Assembly: GCA_017510875.1 (NCBI GenBank) | Contig: JAFWLX010000194.1 | Location: forward strand, 1-8,657 | Direction: 5' to 3' | Source of the DNA: Atopobiaceae bacterium | Lineage (GTDB): Bacteria; Actinomycetota; Coriobacteriia; Coriobacteriales; Atopobiaceae | DNA length: 8,657 bases | Shown: piece by piece, positions 1 to 6,169 of the stretch | Layout: each line of letters opens with the position of its first letter | How positions within the stretch are numbered: the first letter of the stretch is position 1 | The notes under the pieces: generated by a model | The model's input: the letters and a program-made list of their open reading frames with translations, nothing else | The model's database searches: none | Told to the model about the DNA's origin: nothing | Position numbers and translations under genes: made by a program

Positions 1-10
1 GAGGGAACAG

Positions 11-28
11 AAAGGGGCTGCCCCCTTT
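11..28 (-). terminator. Candidate intrinsic terminator after comEC
   Basis: A 7-bp perfect inverted repeat (AAAGGGG / CCCCTTT, 4-base loop) begins about 34 bases past the comEC stop codon. On the minus strand the stem is followed by CTGTTCCC, a poor U-tract apart from the U residues inside the stem. On the plus strand one extra T follows the stem. It could end the comEA-comEC transcript, or act in both directions, but the weak U-tract and the window edge leave this open. Confidence 0.4.
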
Positions 29-61
29 TGTCCCACGATTTGGCCAAGCCGTACAGCATTG

Positions 62-2572
62 TCAATCATGGTCTGTTAGAGGGAAGGTCTTTACCTGCAA
101 GCCCCTCTCAGCTGGGCGTACCTCAACATCGCCTACGTCCTTGGTACAGAGAAAGACCGCACCGGCATCTTCGAGGACAGCCACGCATTCTGGTGTTGGG
201 TGGCCGTAACGGTTTGCCTTGCCCGCACTTGCCACAGCAAGCTCTGGGTCAAGCGCCTGCGCTTCCTCGCGCGTAAGCGAGACCTCGCTGCCATGGTGCC
301 CCACCTTCAGAAGGTCCATATCGCCTACCTCGCCAGATTGCAGGCATGCTGCCAGCTCGTCTTGCTCGGCGTCTCCGGTGAGAAGGGCCACAAGGCTGCG
401 ATTGCGTTGTTGGTAGGTGACAAGCAGCTGCAGCGACTCGCTGTTCTCGTCGCCGTCAACTTCTTGCTGGGGCCATATCATACGCAGGTCAAAGCCTCCC
501 ACATGCAGCACGCTGCCATAGGCAAGCTCTTGCGGTGTGGTACCGGTCAGCTCTTGGCAGCTTTTGAGCAGGTCACCCTCAACATGCGGCGCAACACCCT
601 TTGCCACAAGCACGCCGTCACAGGGAACGGCACCATCCAGGCTTAAGAGGCCCGTAATGTGATCGTCGTGCAGATGTGTGAGCACAACCGCATCCAGGTG
701 CAGCACGTGCTGGCGCGCCAGGGCATCCACCACAGCGTCATCTGGCCCTGTGTCTACCAAAACCGCGCTGCCATGGTCTTGTACGAGAATGGCGTCTCCC
801 TGACCAACATCGAGTACCACGATGCGTGCAGGCGCACCATAGCGCCACGCAAGAATACAGACCGCCGCAGCCGCAACAAAGGCCATAGCAGCAGCCGCCA
901 TCTGCCGCACGCGGGCTTTGGGCCAGGTGAAATACCATGCCAGCAGCAATGCTGCCGTCAGAGGGCCTATGGGAAGTGCGCTCATGCTAGTAGAGACAGA
1001 TGCCCAGGGCATACGGGACAGCCCATGCAGCACATCAAGGGGCATGCTGCCCACATAGTCACCAAGCGCAAGTATCAGGCCGCCTACGCCAGGAAGCCAC
1101 CACAAAAGCCCTAGCACCAATCCCACAGGCAGCAGCACGCCCAAAAGCGGTGCAAACAGCACGTTTGACACCGGAGCTATCAGAGCTATGCGCCCAAAGG
1201 CCTCGCTGGTAACAGGCAGGGTCACCACTTGGCATACCAAGGTGGCTGCCAACGTTGAGCGCAGAGCGTCAAGACCCTTGAACAGTGCCCTGCGCTGCCT
1301 GTCGCTTAGCCAACGCGGTAGGTGCAGGCGCAGCACGCATTTGAGGAGGTAGTTTGCGTGTGGTGAGAACACGCACAGTCCTGTTACGGACATCACGGAA
1401 AGCAGGTACCCTAACTGCCCCGGCAAGGTGGGATTGCCCAAGGCCATGAGCAGCGCTACCACACTCACCGATGAGAGGGCGTGGTTTCTGCGGCCGCCTA
1501 GTTGAGCGCCAGCTGCCACCAGTGACATGAGCCAGGCGCGCACAGCCGACACCGGAGCCCCGCAAAAGGCCACAAACAGCCCCGTAACCAGTGTCAGCAG
1601 CGGCAGGCGCACTGACGGTGTAAGACTCAGCCCCTCAAGCAGCCAGGCAACAGCCGTTGCCACAAGGGCCAGATGTGCCCCCGAGACTGCAACCATGTGC
1701 GCAAGACCACAGCGCGTAAACTCGTCAAGCAATCCGCTCTGGTCAAGAGAACGTCTGTAACCACAAATGCATCCTGCCAAAAGGGCTCGAAAGGCGCTTT
1801 TGTCAGGCTCTATTGTGGCAATGACCTTCTCGCGCAAAAGCTCCAGCATCCAGAGAGGCCCCGTACCATCCGCCGTGCTCTTCACGCGCAGCACCGTCAC
1901 GCTTCCACAGATGCCCTGAAGCCAGCTGGATTGCCCGTAGTCGTCATCAGAGAGCTGCTTGAACCTTCCCACGCAGGTGATCTTTCTACCTCGCAGCAAC
2001 TCGTCCCGAGAGCTGAGCCACACGTTGCCCACATAATCCCTGGGCCCTTGCGCCCTTGCACGACATCGCCAACCATACGTGGAAGACGAGGCGTCGCCAA
2101 GCACCTCAAACTCCCATGCCGAGACGGCGCTGGAAGAAAGCTGTGCTGTGCAGTGCTGTTGGTAGGCCCCGCGCACGGCTGTGGCCGAGCTGGCCAGCAG
2201 ACCGACGGCAGCCAGACTGCATGCCATGCGCAGAACGGCATTGCGACAGAAGGTGCCTGGTGGGCGAGCGGCGGGGTCAGCATCCGCCAACCAACCAGCC
2301 AAGACGCTCGCCCAGAAAGACCGCTTCCTGCTCGTTCGATACATATTTGGACGAGTCCGGTGATGATGGCCCCCATCCGTAGGTGCATGTATTGCCAAAA
2401 GCACCAGGGGCAGTGCCACCACCAGCAGGCCTATGCCCACACCAAGCAGCATCTTCTCGCTTGCCTGCCGCGCGACACCAAGCACAAGGCGCTCACAGAC
2501 GCAGGCGTCCACAAGACACCACAGGGCCGTGGGCAAAGACGCTCTTGGTGGGAGCGGAACCTCTTCATACAC
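62..2572 (-). CDS. comEC: ComEC/Rec2 DNA-uptake channel with metallo-beta-lactamase domain
   Basis: Polytopic membrane protein predicted to form the channel that carries single-stranded DNA across the cytoplasmic membrane during natural transformation. From the chosen GTG it has 836 residues, the normal full length. Seen in order: an N-terminal membrane segment (about residues 41-61) and a second (about 115-134), then a soluble OB-like (DUF4131-type) domain to about 230. Next is the multi-span competence domain (about 240-550), with the signature GLAHMVAVSGAHLALV at 289-304, close to the family consensus GLSHLLAISGLHVGLV. The C-terminal metallo-beta-lactamase domain (about 580-830) has LDVGQGD (587-593), DTGP (607-610), HLHDDH (633-638), TGDAEQDE (732-739), HHGS (759-762) and YGHP (789-792), so its metal-ligand motifs look intact. 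The frame is unbroken. GTG at 2572 is preferred because GGGAG lies 7 bases upstream; the open frame extends to a TTG at 2596, and downstream TTG starts are possible. It overlaps comEA by 8 bases, suggesting coupled translation. The family call is very safe; the exact start is not. Confidence 0.95.
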   Translation of the reverse strand: MYEEVPLPPRASLPTALWCLVDACVCERLVLGVARQASEKMLLGVGIGLLVVALPLVLLAIHAPTDGGHHHRTRPNMYRTSRKRSFWASVLAGWLADADPAARPPGTFCRNAVLRMACSLAAVGLLASSATAVRGAYQQHCTAQLSSSAVSAWEFEVLGDASSSTYGWRCRARAQGPRDYVGNVWLSSRDELLRGRKITCVGRFKQLSDDDYGQSSWLQGICGSVTVLRVKSTADGTGPLWMLELLREKVIATIEPDKSAFRALLAGCICGYRRSLDQSGLLDEFTRCGLAHMVAVSGAHLALVATAVAWLLEGLSLTPSVRLPLLTLVTGLFVAFCGAPVSAVRAWLMSLVAAGAQLGGRRNHALSSVSVVALLMALGNPTLPGQLGYLLSVMSVTGLCVFSPHANYLLKCVLRLHLPRWLSDRQRRALFKGLDALRSTLAATLVCQVVTLPVTSEAFGRIALIAPVSNVLFAPLLGVLLPVGLVLGLLWWLPGVGGLILALGDYVGSMPLDVLHGLSRMPWASVSTSMSALPIGPLTAALLLAWYFTWPKARVRQMAAAAMAFVAAAAVCILAWRYGAPARIVVLDVGQGDAILVQDHGSAVLVDTGPDDAVVDALARQHVLHLDAVVLTHLHDDHITGLLSLDGAVPCDGVLVAKGVAPHVEGDLLKSCQELTGTTPQELAYGSVLHVGGFDLRMIWPQQEVDGDENSESLQLLVTYQQRNRSLVALLTGDAEQDELAACLQSGEVGDMDLLKVGHHGSEVSLTREEAQALDPELAVASAGKANRYGHPTPECVAVLEDAGAVFLCTKDVGDVEVRPAERGLQVKTFPLTDHD

Positions 2573-3287
2573 AGATGGACTCCCGCACCTTGGCAAACTT
2601 CTTCTCTCCTATGCCCGAGACGCGCATGAGGTCTTCCGGTGCCGCAAAGGGCCCGTTCTGCTCTCTGTCCTCGATAATGGCACGCGCTGTTGCCTCTCCT
2701 ACTCCACTGAGCATCTGGAGCTCGTCCATGCCTGCTGTGTTTATGTTGACCAATCCCCCACTAGCACCGCTTGCATCCCAAGGTTGGGCGCCTGTCCCCA
2801 CGGCATCCTCTGCAACCGTGATGGCTTGCTCGTCTTGAGAGGGAACATGAACCTTAACGCCATCGGCGATAGGGGCAGCAAGGTTGATGACAGAGGTGTC
2901 GGCATCCTCAAGCAGTCCGCCTGCGGCCTCAACGGCATCACACACGCGCACGTCCACACCTTCAAGCTCTACGACGCCGGGAGCTCCCACGGCACCATCC
3001 ACGTGCACGACAACGCGTGACGGGGCTGACTGCTGGTCCTGCTCCTGTGGCGTCGTATCCTCGCCTACCTGCATGGTCTTGCCTTGTGGTGTCTGTTGTT
3101 GGGCCTCTGCAGTTGGACTCCTGCGCTCGATAACCAAACCCGAGTTGTCGGCCTGCCAGGCCATGCCTCCAACACCAACTGCCAGACACGTTGTCAGAAG
3201 CGCTGCCATGGGACCACGTTTGGCCATAAATCCCACACGTGCTCCCATGCGCCCTTGTATGCTCCCTCTTGATCTTCGCTGCGCCAT
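2565..3287 (-). CDS. comEA: ComEA DNA-binding competence protein (SLBB + helix-hairpin-helix)
   Basis: Membrane-anchored receptor that binds double-stranded DNA outside the cytoplasmic membrane and hands it to ComEC. The 240 residues show a basic N-terminus (many R/K in 4-24), one hydrophobic anchor (about 27-44), and a Gln/Thr/Pro-rich linker (about 58-90). A beta-grasp SLBB domain follows (about 91-149; VVVHVDGAVGAPGVV and GVKVHVP). The C-terminal tandem helix-hairpin-helix region is at 178-240 (LVNINTAGMDEL, SGVGEATARAI, VSGIGEKKFAKVR). The order anchor-SLBB-HhH is the standard Gram-positive ComEA architecture. The ATG at 3287 follows GGGGGTGG with 6 bases between, but that ribosome site lies in the 3' arm of a strong hairpin (3294-3320). 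ATG 3248 is an alternative start that would keep the membrane anchor. comEC follows with an 8-base overlap. The gene is 145 bases from thiI and could have its own promoter, though I could not identify one. Confidence 0.95.
   Translation of the reverse strand: MAQRRSRGSIQGRMGARVGFMAKRGPMAALLTTCLAVGVGGMAWQADNSGLVIERRSPTAEAQQQTPQGKTMQVGEDTTPQEQDQQSAPSRVVVHVDGAVGAPGVVELEGVDVRVCDAVEAAGGLLEDADTSVINLAAPIADGVKVHVPSQDEQAITVAEDAVGTGAQPWDASGASGGLVNINTAGMDELQMLSGVGEATARAIIEDREQNGPFAAPEDLMRVSGIGEKKFAKVRESICV
2580..2584 (-). promoter_or_regulatory. Shine-Dalgarno deciding the comEC start
   Basis: GGGAG on the minus strand, inside the last codons of comEA, sits 7 bases before GTG 2572-2570. This favours that GTG over the TTG at 2596, the furthest upstream start in the open frame. 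The GTG overlaps the comEA stop region, as expected for translational coupling. Confidence 0.5.
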
Positions 3288-3293
3288 GCAAAA

Positions 3294-3320
3294 CCACCCC
3301 CACTACCATGGTGGAGGTGG
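3294..3320 (-). promoter_or_regulatory. Leader hairpin overlapping the comEA ribosome binding site
   Basis: In the minus-strand transcript, CCACCUCCAC (3320-3311) pairs with GUGGGGGUGG (3303-3294) around the 7-base loop CAUGGUA. This gives ten consecutive pairs with one internal U·G and eight-rich G-C content at both ends. The plus strand would have a C/A mismatch where the transcript has U·G. The 3' arm is the purine-rich stretch that appears to be the comEA Shine-Dalgarno. UUUUGC follows, then the AUG. It could block ribosome access, act as an attenuator or terminator, or end the thiI transcript. The structure is seen directly; the function is inferred. Confidence 0.5.
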
Positions 3321-3432
3321 CATAGGCAAAGCTATTCGAGTTTCTCAAGTCTTGTACGCATGAGGTTGGGCCTTTGTCGCACCAAGGTAGGTAGCACGGT
3401 AAAAAAGATGGTTGACCTGCGCAACTGCCAGC

Positions 3433-4668
3433 TTAGACAGAGGCCGGTGCAAGCTCTGCGTGCCAGGCCTTCATCTGTTTGGGGGGCTTGTAGCTGGGAC
3501 AATGGTCATAGTCAACGTATTCTATGGCCTCAAGAAGCTCTTCTACCATGCGTTCATGGTCAAAACTGTCCCAAGCTTGGTGCACTGCGTCAAGACGGGC
3601 ATGAGTCTCGGGCCTGCGCGGCATGAACAGGGTACAGCAGTCCTCAGCTGCCTGTGCGCTGATATCGTGTGTGCCAATCTGCTGCGCGCGCCGCATGATC
3701 TCCATCTTGTCCGACCCAATAAGGGGGCGCAACACGGGCATGGACACAACCTCGTTCACGGCAGCTATGTTCTCGAGCGTCTGCGAGGCAACCTGTCCAA
3801 GCGACTCGCCCGTTACCAGCGCCTTGGCACCCTCAATCTGGGCCAGGCGCTCGGCCACGCTGAGCATCACGCGCCTGTAGGTTATGATGCGCAGGCTTTG
3901 GGGCACTGCCAGAGAAATCTCGCGCTGTCGCTCGCCAAAGGGCACCACGTATAGCCGTCCTATGAGACCTGCAGGCTGAAGGGCGTTCACAATGTCTTGG
4001 CACAACCACTCGCTGGTGTCAGAGGTCATGGGCCGCCCTGAGAAGTGCACCGGCACACAGTTGGCACCGCGCCGACCCACCATCCAGGTGGCAACCGGCG
4101 AGTCAAAACCGCTGGAAAGCAGCGTAACCACCTTGCCTGCCGTACCCACGGGAAGTCCACCCACGCCCACCATTGACGAGGCGTACACGTACACGCTCCC
4201 CTGAACCACCAGCACGTACACAATGATGTCAGGGTTGTGCATCTGCACGCGTTTGGTGGGAAACGCGTCGCACAGCACATCGCCCACCAGGCGGTGGATG
4301 TCAAGGGTGTGCAGCTCGTAGGTGGTGGAGGAGCGACGCGCATGCACCTTGAAGCTCTCAAACTCCCCTGCCTCACCCAAGGCCTTGACGGCGGCGTTGC
4401 AGTATTCTTCCTCGTTAAGACTACAGAGGTAGGCCAGCGAGACGCGAGCCACACCAGGCACCTGCGCTATGATGCGCGCGTGATCGGGCGTGGCCTGCCC
4501 AGAGGCAAATGTCACCAGAATGTGACCACTCACCCGCCGAATGTCAGCAACACCTTCGCCACGCAGAGCGCGGCGAAGGTTCTTGACCAGCTGGTTCTCG
4601 AATGTCGAGCGGTTTTTGCCCTTAAGGCCTATCTCGTGATAGTGAACGAGGCAAACGCGTTTGGTCAT
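3433..4668 (-). CDS. thiI: tRNA 4-thiouridine synthase ThiI
   Basis: ATP-dependent tRNA sulfurtransferase that makes 4-thiouridine at position 8 of tRNA; in many bacteria it also passes sulfur to ThiS for thiamine synthesis. The 411 residues show an N-terminal ferredoxin-like domain (HEIGLKGKNRSTFE at 11-24), a THUMP domain (about 60-165), and a PP-loop ATP pyrophosphatase domain from about 175. The PP-loop reads SSGFDSP at 185-191, where the usual family form is SGGxDS, so S186 replaces a glycine. TGESLGQVASQTLEN lies at 287-301 and EDCCTLFMPRRPETH at 342-356, with C344 or C345 as the likely catalytic cysteine. There is no C-terminal rhodanese domain; the protein matches the shorter Bacillus-type form (E. 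coli ThiI is about 480 residues). No cysteine desulfurase or thiamine gene is nearby, so a tRNA role is the more economical reading. The ATG lies 3 bases after the rpoZ stop with only a weak ribosome site (GTAGG), which suggests coupling to rpoZ translation. Confidence 0.95.
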   Translation of the reverse strand: MTKRVCLVHYHEIGLKGKNRSTFENQLVKNLRRALRGEGVADIRRVSGHILVTFASGQATPDHARIIAQVPGVARVSLAYLCSLNEEEYCNAAVKALGEAGEFESFKVHARRSSTTYELHTLDIHRLVGDVLCDAFPTKRVQMHNPDIIVYVLVVQGSVYVYASSMVGVGGLPVGTAGKVVTLLSSGFDSPVATWMVGRRGANCVPVHFSGRPMTSDTSEWLCQDIVNALQPAGLIGRLYVVPFGERQREISLAVPQSLRIITYRRVMLSVAERLAQIEGAKALVTGESLGQVASQTLENIAAVNEVVSMPVLRPLIGSDKMEIMRRAQQIGTHDISAQAAEDCCTLFMPRRPETHARLDAVHQAWDSFDHERMVEELLEAIEYVDYDHCPSYKPPKQMKAWHAELAPASV

Positions 4669-4671
4669 GGC

Positions 4672-4965
4672 CTACAGGTTCTGCTGAACTTGCTTGTTGG
4701 AGCCCCTGATCTCTTCATCAAAGAGGTCCTGAGCAAAGCTGAGAACACCAGACTCTATCTCTTCCATGGCGATGGACACCGAGTCCTCGCCAGAGATGAC
4801 CGGCGTGATGTCGTCAAACTCCTGCACGGCTGCAACGCGCAGGTGCTGGCCGCGCACCATGTTGTTGATGTCGCAAGCCCGCTTTGAGGCAATGGAGCAC
4901 AGAAGGAAGGGGTTGTGCTCGGTCTTCTCAAGCAGGATATCAATCTCGGGCTTAGTTACTGACAT
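4672..4965 (-). CDS. rpoZ: RNA polymerase omega subunit
   Basis: Small subunit that helps assemble RNA polymerase by chaperoning beta-prime. The 97-residue product has the family core IASKRACDIN at 25-34 (the conserved A-x-KRA-x-x-I segment after a Pro-Phe pair), followed by an acidic C-terminal half (DDITPVISGED; EEIESGV at 68-74) and a polar tail. Similarity to well-studied omegas is modest, so part of the confidence comes from the mIHF-gmk-rpoZ order, which is typical of Actinobacteria. The ATG at 4965 was chosen over the in-frame ATG at 4986 because the only good ribosome site, GGGAGG, falls inside the longer version. It overlaps the end of gmk by 14 bases, and thiI begins 3 bases after its stop. 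Confidence 0.88.
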   Translation of the reverse strand: MSVTKPEIDILLEKTEHNPFLLCSIASKRACDINNMVRGQHLRVAAVQEFDDITPVISGEDSVSIAMEEIESGVLSFAQDLFDEEIRGSNKQVQQNL

Positions 4966-5545
4966 CTTGATCGATGCCTCCCTCATTCTCGTATTTGTCT
5001 ATCAACGCCTCAAGCTCATCTACAGCAACATCAAGGTCGTCGTTGACAAGAACCTCGTGATACTTGTGAGCGTTGCTCATCTCCATCTCGACGCGAGCCA
5101 AGCGAAGCGCAATCTGCTCCTCGGTTTCTGCGCCACGTGCACGGAGGCGCTCTTCTAACGCTACCAAAGAAGGAGGCGCGATGAATATAAGAACCGCATC
5201 AGGAATGGCTTTCTGCACGTTAAAGGCACCATTTACGTCTATCTCAAGCAGGACTGACTGTCCTTGCTCAAGATGGGAGTTCACCTCGCTCCAAAGCGTT
5301 CCGTAGCGCTTCTCAAAGTGACCGTCCCATTCCACAAACGCGCCCTCGTCGGCAAGCCGCATAAACTCGTCTTCGTCCATGAAATAGTACGAGACGTTGG
5401 GTATCTCTCCGTCACGCGGCTGCCGTGTGGTTGCAGAAACCGCCAGGTGCAGGTCGGGACGACGCTCGCGCAAGAGCGCCACAAGCGTCCCCTTCCCAAC
5501 ACCTGACGGTCCAGATATGACGAAGATCCGTGGTGTGCGCCCCAC
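4952..5545 (-). CDS. gmk: Guanylate kinase
   Basis: Cytoplasmic enzyme that phosphorylates GMP (and dGMP) to GDP with ATP, feeding GTP and dGTP synthesis. The 197 residues are normal length. The P-loop is GPSGVGKGT at 12-20. GMP-binding elements are SATTRQPRDGE (37-47), YYF (53-55), EW (72-73) and RYGT (80-83), with EIDVNGA at 101-107. The lid arginines lie in RLRARGAETEEQIALRL (133-149), and VNDDLD is at 167-172. The start is a GTG whose first G is the last base of the mIHF TAG stop (1-base overlap). No ATG exists nearby and the P-loop position fits the family. No close Shine-Dalgarno is visible (a GAGG lies about 13 bases upstream), so translation is probably coupled to mIHF. The 3' end overlaps rpoZ by 14 bases. 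Confidence 0.97.
   Translation of the reverse strand: MGRTPRIFVISGPSGVGKGTLVALLRERRPDLHLAVSATTRQPRDGEIPNVSYYFMDEDEFMRLADEGAFVEWDGHFEKRYGTLWSEVNSHLEQGQSVLLEIDVNGAFNVQKAIPDAVLIFIAPPSLVALEERLRARGAETEEQIALRLARVEMEMSNAHKYHEVLVNDDLDVAVDELEALIDKYENEGGIDQDVSN
4977..4982 (-). promoter_or_regulatory. Shine-Dalgarno deciding the rpoZ start
   Basis: GGGAGG on the minus strand within the last codons of gmk, about 11 bases before ATG 4965. It lies downstream of the alternative ATG 4986, so it can only serve the shorter rpoZ frame. Confidence 0.55.
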
Positions 5546-5853
5546 TACTTTGCAAGAGCCTCAAGCAGCTGCTCGCGCTGGCGAGCACCGAGACCCTTAA
5601 CGCGACGGGACGGGGAAATGCCAAGCTCGCTCATGATCTTGGCAGCCTTTGCCTTGCCGTAGCCGGGCAGCGACTCGATAAGGGCAGAGACCTTCATGCG
5701 GGCGGCAATGGGGTCCTCGGAGTCAAGAACCTCTTCGAGTGTGGTGTCACCCTTCTTGATCTTCTCACGCAGCTCTGCACGCGCATGACGGGCGGCAGCG
5801 GCCTTCTCCAGAGCAGCCTTGCGCTGCTCGTCGGTGAGCTGGGGTAGTGCCAT
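5545..5853 (-). CDS. mihF: Actinobacterial integration host factor (mIHF)
   Basis: Nucleoid-associated DNA-binding protein of the mIHF family, known from mycobacteria and Streptomyces for DNA bending, chromosome organisation and support of phage integration; it is unrelated to the E. coli IHF alpha/beta dimer. The 102-residue product opens with MALPQLTDEQRKAALEKAAA, a near match to the mycobacterial mIHF N-terminus. It has a long basic helix (about 8-35), a helix-hairpin-like DNA-binding segment LPGYGKAKAAKIMSELGI (62-79), and a basic C-terminal part SRRVKGLGARQREQLLE (82-98). The frame runs open to ATG 5877, but ATG 5853 has GGAGGA immediately upstream and gives the family N-terminus. It is the first gene of a tightly packed unit with gmk, rpoZ and thiI, preceded by about 316 bases of non-coding DNA holding a palindromic operator-like site. 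Confidence 0.95.
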   Translation of the reverse strand: MALPQLTDEQRKAALEKAAAARHARAELREKIKKGDTTLEEVLDSEDPIAARMKVSALIESLPGYGKAKAAKIMSELGISPSRRVKGLGARQREQLLEALAK

Positions 5854-5856
5854 GGT

Positions 5857-5862
5857 TCCTCC
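5857..5862 (-). promoter_or_regulatory. Shine-Dalgarno deciding the mIHF start
   Basis: GGAGGA on the minus strand with 3-4 bases before ATG 5853. The alternative starts at 5877 and 5868 have no comparable site, and their extra residues do not match the family N-terminus. Confidence 0.65.
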
Positions 5863-5931
5863 AAACATCTCAGACATATCTTGCCAAAGCCAGTTGCTGA
5901 CTTAGTCATACTAGCAGGTAAAAACCCACGG

Positions 5932-5945
5932 GTCACTATAGTGAC
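5932..5945. promoter_or_regulatory. Perfect 14-bp palindrome, candidate operator for mIHF
   Basis: GTCACTATAGTGAC is a perfect palindrome lying 79-92 bases upstream of the mIHF ATG. Its half-site TATAGTG (5937-5943) recurs at 5948-5954 in direct orientation, 11 bases on, about one helical turn. On the minus strand the extra half-site overlaps a possible weak -10 (CACTAT at 5954-5949), 17 bases from TTGAAA (5977-5972). The repeats are seen directly; binding by a regulator is inferred. Confidence 0.4.
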
Positions 5946-6136
5946 GTTATAGTGCTTGTTTAGCAAGCCTTTTTCAACTAAGTTGCACATATTCTACTGT
6001 CATATAACGCTGTAAGGTTTTTATTGGCCGCTAAAAGGTATTTTCTGCCCAAACGCTCCGGTAAACGGGAAACGCCCCTACCTGCCAGCGTGAATGATAG
6101 TCCTAGACTCTCATCGGCGTCTCGTATGTTGCATAC

Positions 6137-6142
6137 ATTATA
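6137..6142 (-). promoter_or_regulatory. Candidate -10 element (TATAAT)
   Basis: An exact TATAAT on the minus strand, pointing toward mIHF. The only -35-like sequences upstream are poor or badly spaced (TTACAT at 19 bases), and there is no TG extension directly before it. It lies in AT-rich DNA where such hexamers occur by chance. Confidence 0.2.
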
Positions 6143-6169
6143 AGTCATGCTATATGCATTTATGTAACA

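Larger units (their letters stand above)
5854..6169. other. Intergenic region between pyrF and mIHF
   Basis: About 316 bases with no convincing gene, clearly richer in A and T than the flanking genes, most strongly near pyrF. It holds the mIHF ribosome site, the palindromic cluster at 5932-5954, a small stem GCTTG/CAAGC at 5954-5968, and two short AT-rich inverted repeats at 6124-6136 and 6147-6159. On the minus strand there is an exact TATAAT at 6142-6137 without a good -35. I see no convincing intrinsic terminator after pyrF. The region probably carries the promoter(s) of the mIHF operon. If the TATAAT is used, the leader would be about 270 bases long. Confidence 0.6.

Noticed and set aside
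1673..2629. Long plus-strand open frame (about 318 codons) opposite comEC, with others at 200-646, 659-1114 and 2433-3020
   Set aside because: They lie antisense to a clearly homologous ComEC/ComEA reading. Their products are rich in Arg/His/Cys/Pro with no domain or membrane pattern, as expected for shadow frames in GC-rich DNA.
2962..3348. Minus-strand open frame of 128 codons whose ATG lies in the loop of the comEA leader hairpin
   Set aside because: It is in a different frame from comEA over most of its length and has no protein features beyond low-complexity basic sequence. The start in the loop looks coincidental.
3401..3425. Possible terminator just after thiI, with T6 on the minus strand
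   Set aside because: The best stem before the T-run is 4 bp (GTTG/CAAC) with a 7-base loop and several bases before the T-run. That is too weak to call.
4237..4887. Plus-strand open frame of about 216 codons opposite thiI and rpoZ
   Set aside because: It spans two recognised minus-strand genes, has no recognisable motif, and its composition mirrors the codons of the real genes.
5954..5974. Plus-strand terminator-like stem (GCTTG/CAAGC) followed by T5
   Set aside because: The stem is only 5 bp and no plus-strand gene precedes it. In the minus orientation the T-run becomes an upstream A-run, so it cannot terminate pyrF.
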